Source: Burkholderiales bacterium (lineage in GTDB: Bacteria > Pseudomonadota > Gammaproteobacteria > Burkholderiales > UBA11063). From it: a stretch of 46,193 nucleotides of DNA. The stretch is from positions 1 to 46,193 of the forward strand of contig JAQUVM010000009.1 in the NCBI GenBank assembly GCA_028693355.1, read 5' to 3'. Below the pieces are notes generated by a model, which was not told the DNA's origin, did no database searches, and worked only from the letters and a program-made list of their open reading frames with translations. Shown in pieces: positions 43,938 to 46,193 of this stretch (the stretch's first letter is position 1; the number at the start of each line of letters is the position of its first letter). The translations under genes and the position numbers were made by a program.

Positions 43938-46193
43938 TTAGAAATTATAAGTAGGAAATAATGGATTCTGCTTATCTTTGCTAATCTTATTATTAATATT
44001 AATAAGTGTATTAGGCGTTAATGGGATAAGTTGTAATCCATGAGGAATATGTTGCACGCTATCTTTATATTGATTAAATAAATCAGTATATCTATTAAGG
44101 TTTTGAAGTTCAAATCCTTTATTCCATACATATGTTGATTTAATATATCCATTACCACCAGTCGACCAAGTCCCATCTCTACCCACGTTACCGCTATCGG
44201 TTGTAGACCTTTCGTATGTGAATTGTTCCATACAAAACCAGTTGTTAGCATTATAATAGGTATCACTAAAGAATATACCATTATTAAAGTTAACACTTGT
44301 TGAACCTTTAGGGTTAACTATTCTACAATATTCATCTGCTTTAACAAGACCTTCATCTAACCATCCACCACCTAACCGTGTTGCTTCTTGATTATGTATA
44401 GGATATATTTGTAAAGCAGGTTGCTGATTATCATCATTTTTGCTAGTTTGAACACAAGTTGGTGTAAAGTGATTCTCACCTTTACCCCAACATGTATCAA
44501 GAGTTTTATTTGGTGCTAATAAGATCATATTATTATATGACTTACTTCCTGCATCATCACCAAATTGCCAATGATATTCATAAAGTTTTGCCTCAGGAAT
44601 TTCAGCAACTCCTGTGTCTTTATCGATTTTTAAAGTAAAGAGATTAGTTGAATTATCCACTTTATCAATTACACCGTTTGATATTTTATTTGGATTCCAA
44701 ATATTTCCTGCGCTATCTAATAAAGCAACATTTTTGATAATAATTAAATTAGCATTATCTTCTACTATTGATTTATTAGTTAAGATAGGCACGATTCCCA
44801 TTATATTATATTGGCTATTATTATTTGGGATCATTTGACTTAATACATCAGATAAGCTACTATTTTTGATATTAAATCTACGGTTAAAATCGTCATCGTT
44901 ATATCTTTCTGATGTGTGTGTTGTAGCATTTGCTTCTACATTACCTGGATTATAACTAAGGTAACTAAAAGCATTTACTGACCCACCTCCGCGTAGAGTT
45001 AATGATATTAGCTCAAGAATTGTACGTAGTGGATTATTTTTTTGCTCATTATTGCTATAGCTTGTTCCACTTACGTTCCTTGCCATAGGAATTGAACCAG
45101 TATCATTATGAGTGCCAAAACCATTATGGACAGTATAAGCTGGGATAGTACCGTAGTTACCAATGAATCCGTATTCTTTTAATTGATCATAAGCATTTGA
45201 CCATTGTTTAAACTGATCATCAGTCGGTAGAGAATTCAGATAATTATTTAAAGCTAAATCTAAATCAGCTAAAGTTTTAATTCTATCTCTGAAAGAGAAA
45301 CTTTGATTATTAAAGTTAATTTTGTAATCATCTGTAAGCTTTGGATTTCTCACATAGCTATTTTCGTATAGTTGAATTGCTAACTTTAAGTTATAAATAT
45401 TCTGATTTGCTATATCATAAGTTTGAAGAATTGTATCCTTTGTATTATTACTTCTAGAGGTAGAATCAAGTTTCTTACTGATTTTTAAGTAATTAAACTT
45501 ACGTTCAAAATCATCAAAGGTTTTAGCAATACCTTCTAGAATTACTTGATCTGCATCATTTAAAGTTGCAGTTTGGATTAACTCTGGAAAAATTTCTGCC
45601 CAAGGAGCTATATTAAAGTTAGTAACGATACCATTTTTATAATTTTCATCAAATGCACCACCTGAGACTGCTTTAGTTGCAATGGATTTTGAAGAGATTT
45701 TTGCTAATTTAATTCCTACTGTCTCGTCATCACCACCCTCATCTTTATATTGTTTAAGATATTTTAAATAAGTAGGAGATTCTTGGTGAGTCACTAAGTC
45801 TGTAACCCAAGCATCTCTGTTTGAAGCTTCTATATGACTTTGAACAGATGCTACGTTAGTTAAGTATACCTTAAATGATGGATACTTATATTTGAATTCA
45901 TTAATTTTATTAGCGTATTCAGCAAACTCTTTTTGATTTTTTTTCGTATCAGCAGAAAATTCATCAAGGAGATTATTATATTCTTTAATAGCATCTTTTA
46001 CTTTTTGCTTATAGTCAACATTCTCTTCAAAAGTATCTAAAATACTTTTCAATCCAGATGCTTCTAATGCATCTTGCATTGGTAGATAAGTACTTACAAA
46101 ATTATTGTAACTTACTAAAGTTAAATTGCTTGCCCCCCCATCATTAATCGCATTTATCTTTTCAGTGATTTTTGTTGATAAAGTGGAAGCATA
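43938..46193 (-). CDS. Large protein of unknown function, 3' part (5' end outside window)
   Basis: The frame is open to the right edge; 751 residues are visible and the true N-terminus is missing, so no signal peptide can be judged. The N-terminal part is helical and charged, coiled-coil-like (YNNLLDEFSADTKKNQKEF). The middle is Asn/Ser-rich and low in cysteines. The C-terminal part (about the last 250 residues) contains CWGKGENHFTPTCVQTSK, RLGGGWLDEGLVKADEYC and WFCMEQFTYERSTTD, suggesting a secreted disulfide-bearing domain. I recognise no family. A run of seven G (coding strand) lies at 46133-46139 in the visible 5' part. Confidence 0.75.
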   Translation of the reverse strand, partial: YASTLSTKITEKINAINDGGASNLTLVSYNNFVSTYLPMQDALEASGLKSILDTFEENVDYKQKVKDAIKEYNNLLDEFSADTKKNQKEFAEYANKINEFKYKYPSFKVYLTNVASVQSHIEASNRDAWVTDLVTHQESPTYLKYLKQYKDEGGDDETVGIKLAKISSKSIATKAVSGGAFDENYKNGIVTNFNIAPWAEIFPELIQTATLNDADQVILEGIAKTFDDFERKFNYLKISKKLDSTSRSNNTKDTILQTYDIANQNIYNLKLAIQLYENSYVRNPKLTDDYKINFNNQSFSFRDRIKTLADLDLALNNYLNSLPTDDQFKQWSNAYDQLKEYGFIGNYGTIPAYTVHNGFGTHNDTGSIPMARNVSGTSYSNNEQKNNPLRTILELISLTLRGGGSVNAFSYLSYNPGNVEANATTHTSERYNDDDFNRRFNIKNSSLSDVLSQMIPNNNSQYNIMGIVPILTNKSIVEDNANLIIIKNVALLDSAGNIWNPNKISNGVIDKVDNSTNLFTLKIDKDTGVAEIPEAKLYEYHWQFGDDAGSKSYNNMILLAPNKTLDTCWGKGENHFTPTCVQTSKNDDNQQPALQIYPIHNQEATRLGGGWLDEGLVKADEYCRIVNPKGSTSVNFNNGIFFSDTYYNANNWFCMEQFTYERSTTDSGNVGRDGTWSTGGNGYIKSTYVWNKGFELQNLNRYTDLFNQYKDSVQHIPHGLQLIPLTPNTLININNKISKDKQNPLFPTYNF

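Noticed and set aside
1..46193. tRNA, rRNA, CRISPR array or intact transposase
   Set aside because: I looked for cloverleaf-like GC-rich stretches, regularly spaced repeats and transposase motifs and saw none; absence is by eye, not by a model search.

Overview
The window is a low-GC (roughly one third G+C), gene-dense bacterial chromosome segment. Gene content points to a Gram-negative proteobacterium: outer-membrane porin-like protein, lipoproteins with lipoboxes, DsbB, GlnS, a YheS-type ABC-F protein, a TrpR-family repressor, a class I PHA synthase, FdxA-type ferredoxin, periplasmic Cu/Zn SOD and a KefB/C-type antiporter. A low-GC beta- or gammaproteobacterial lineage (for example Aquella-like Neisseriales or Fastidiosibacteraceae-like) fits, but no rRNA is present and I cannot name the organism.

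Layout. 1-1.45 kb: 3' part of a secreted DUF1554 protein. 1.55-1.9 kb: a decayed, frameshifted N-terminal fragment of a reverse transcriptase, not otherwise marked by an intact ORF. 2-6 kb: peptide deformylase, a membrane acyltransferase, a coiled-coil membrane protein and glutaminyl-tRNA synthetase. 6.1-11.2 kb: small secreted proteins (repeat protein, BON protein, DUF1328, lipoprotein), an MHS-type MFS transporter, a UPF0126 membrane protein, a PAS/LuxR-like regulator, and an unannotated 43-codon gene with its own promoter and RBS (6794). 11.5-18.1 kb: ABC-F ATPase, Cys-rich secreted protein, a porin behind a near-consensus Fur box, a DUF5993-dsbB pair, a frameshifted one-blade kelch lipoprotein, and a POT peptide transporter. 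18.3-23.4 kb: a YiiX-like permuted papain peptidase, a second DUF1554 lipoprotein, a GNAT acetyltransferase, a candidate small RNA (20926-20999), trpR-like and dtd, and a zinc-type/quinone oxidoreductase with an HxlR regulator. 23.7-27.2 kb: PHA metabolism (phaC, then phaA), separated by a 125-bp ERIC-like palindromic element, then ferredoxin. 27.2-31.3 kb: a 1033-aa eight-repeat bacterial Ig-like lipoprotein and sodC.

31.46-41.92 kb is a defence island built on a Type I restriction-modification system: a promoter, a half-size hsdS, hsdM, rhuM, a 428-bp palindrome-rich gap, full-length hsdS, a DUF4917 (SIR2-like fold) protein, a four-TM membrane protein of unknown family, hsdR, and an overlapping YgjP-type (DUF45) metallopeptidase. 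The DUF4917 plus membrane-protein pair lodged between hsdS and hsdR is the best candidate for an undescribed accessory defence module. The island sits between sodC and the KefB/C antiporter. The window ends inside a large (>750 aa) minus-strand protein of unknown function carrying a seven-G tract in an otherwise AT-rich gene.

Most genes are separated by clear intrinsic terminators, often bidirectional between convergent genes. No tRNA, rRNA, CRISPR array or intact transposase was seen.
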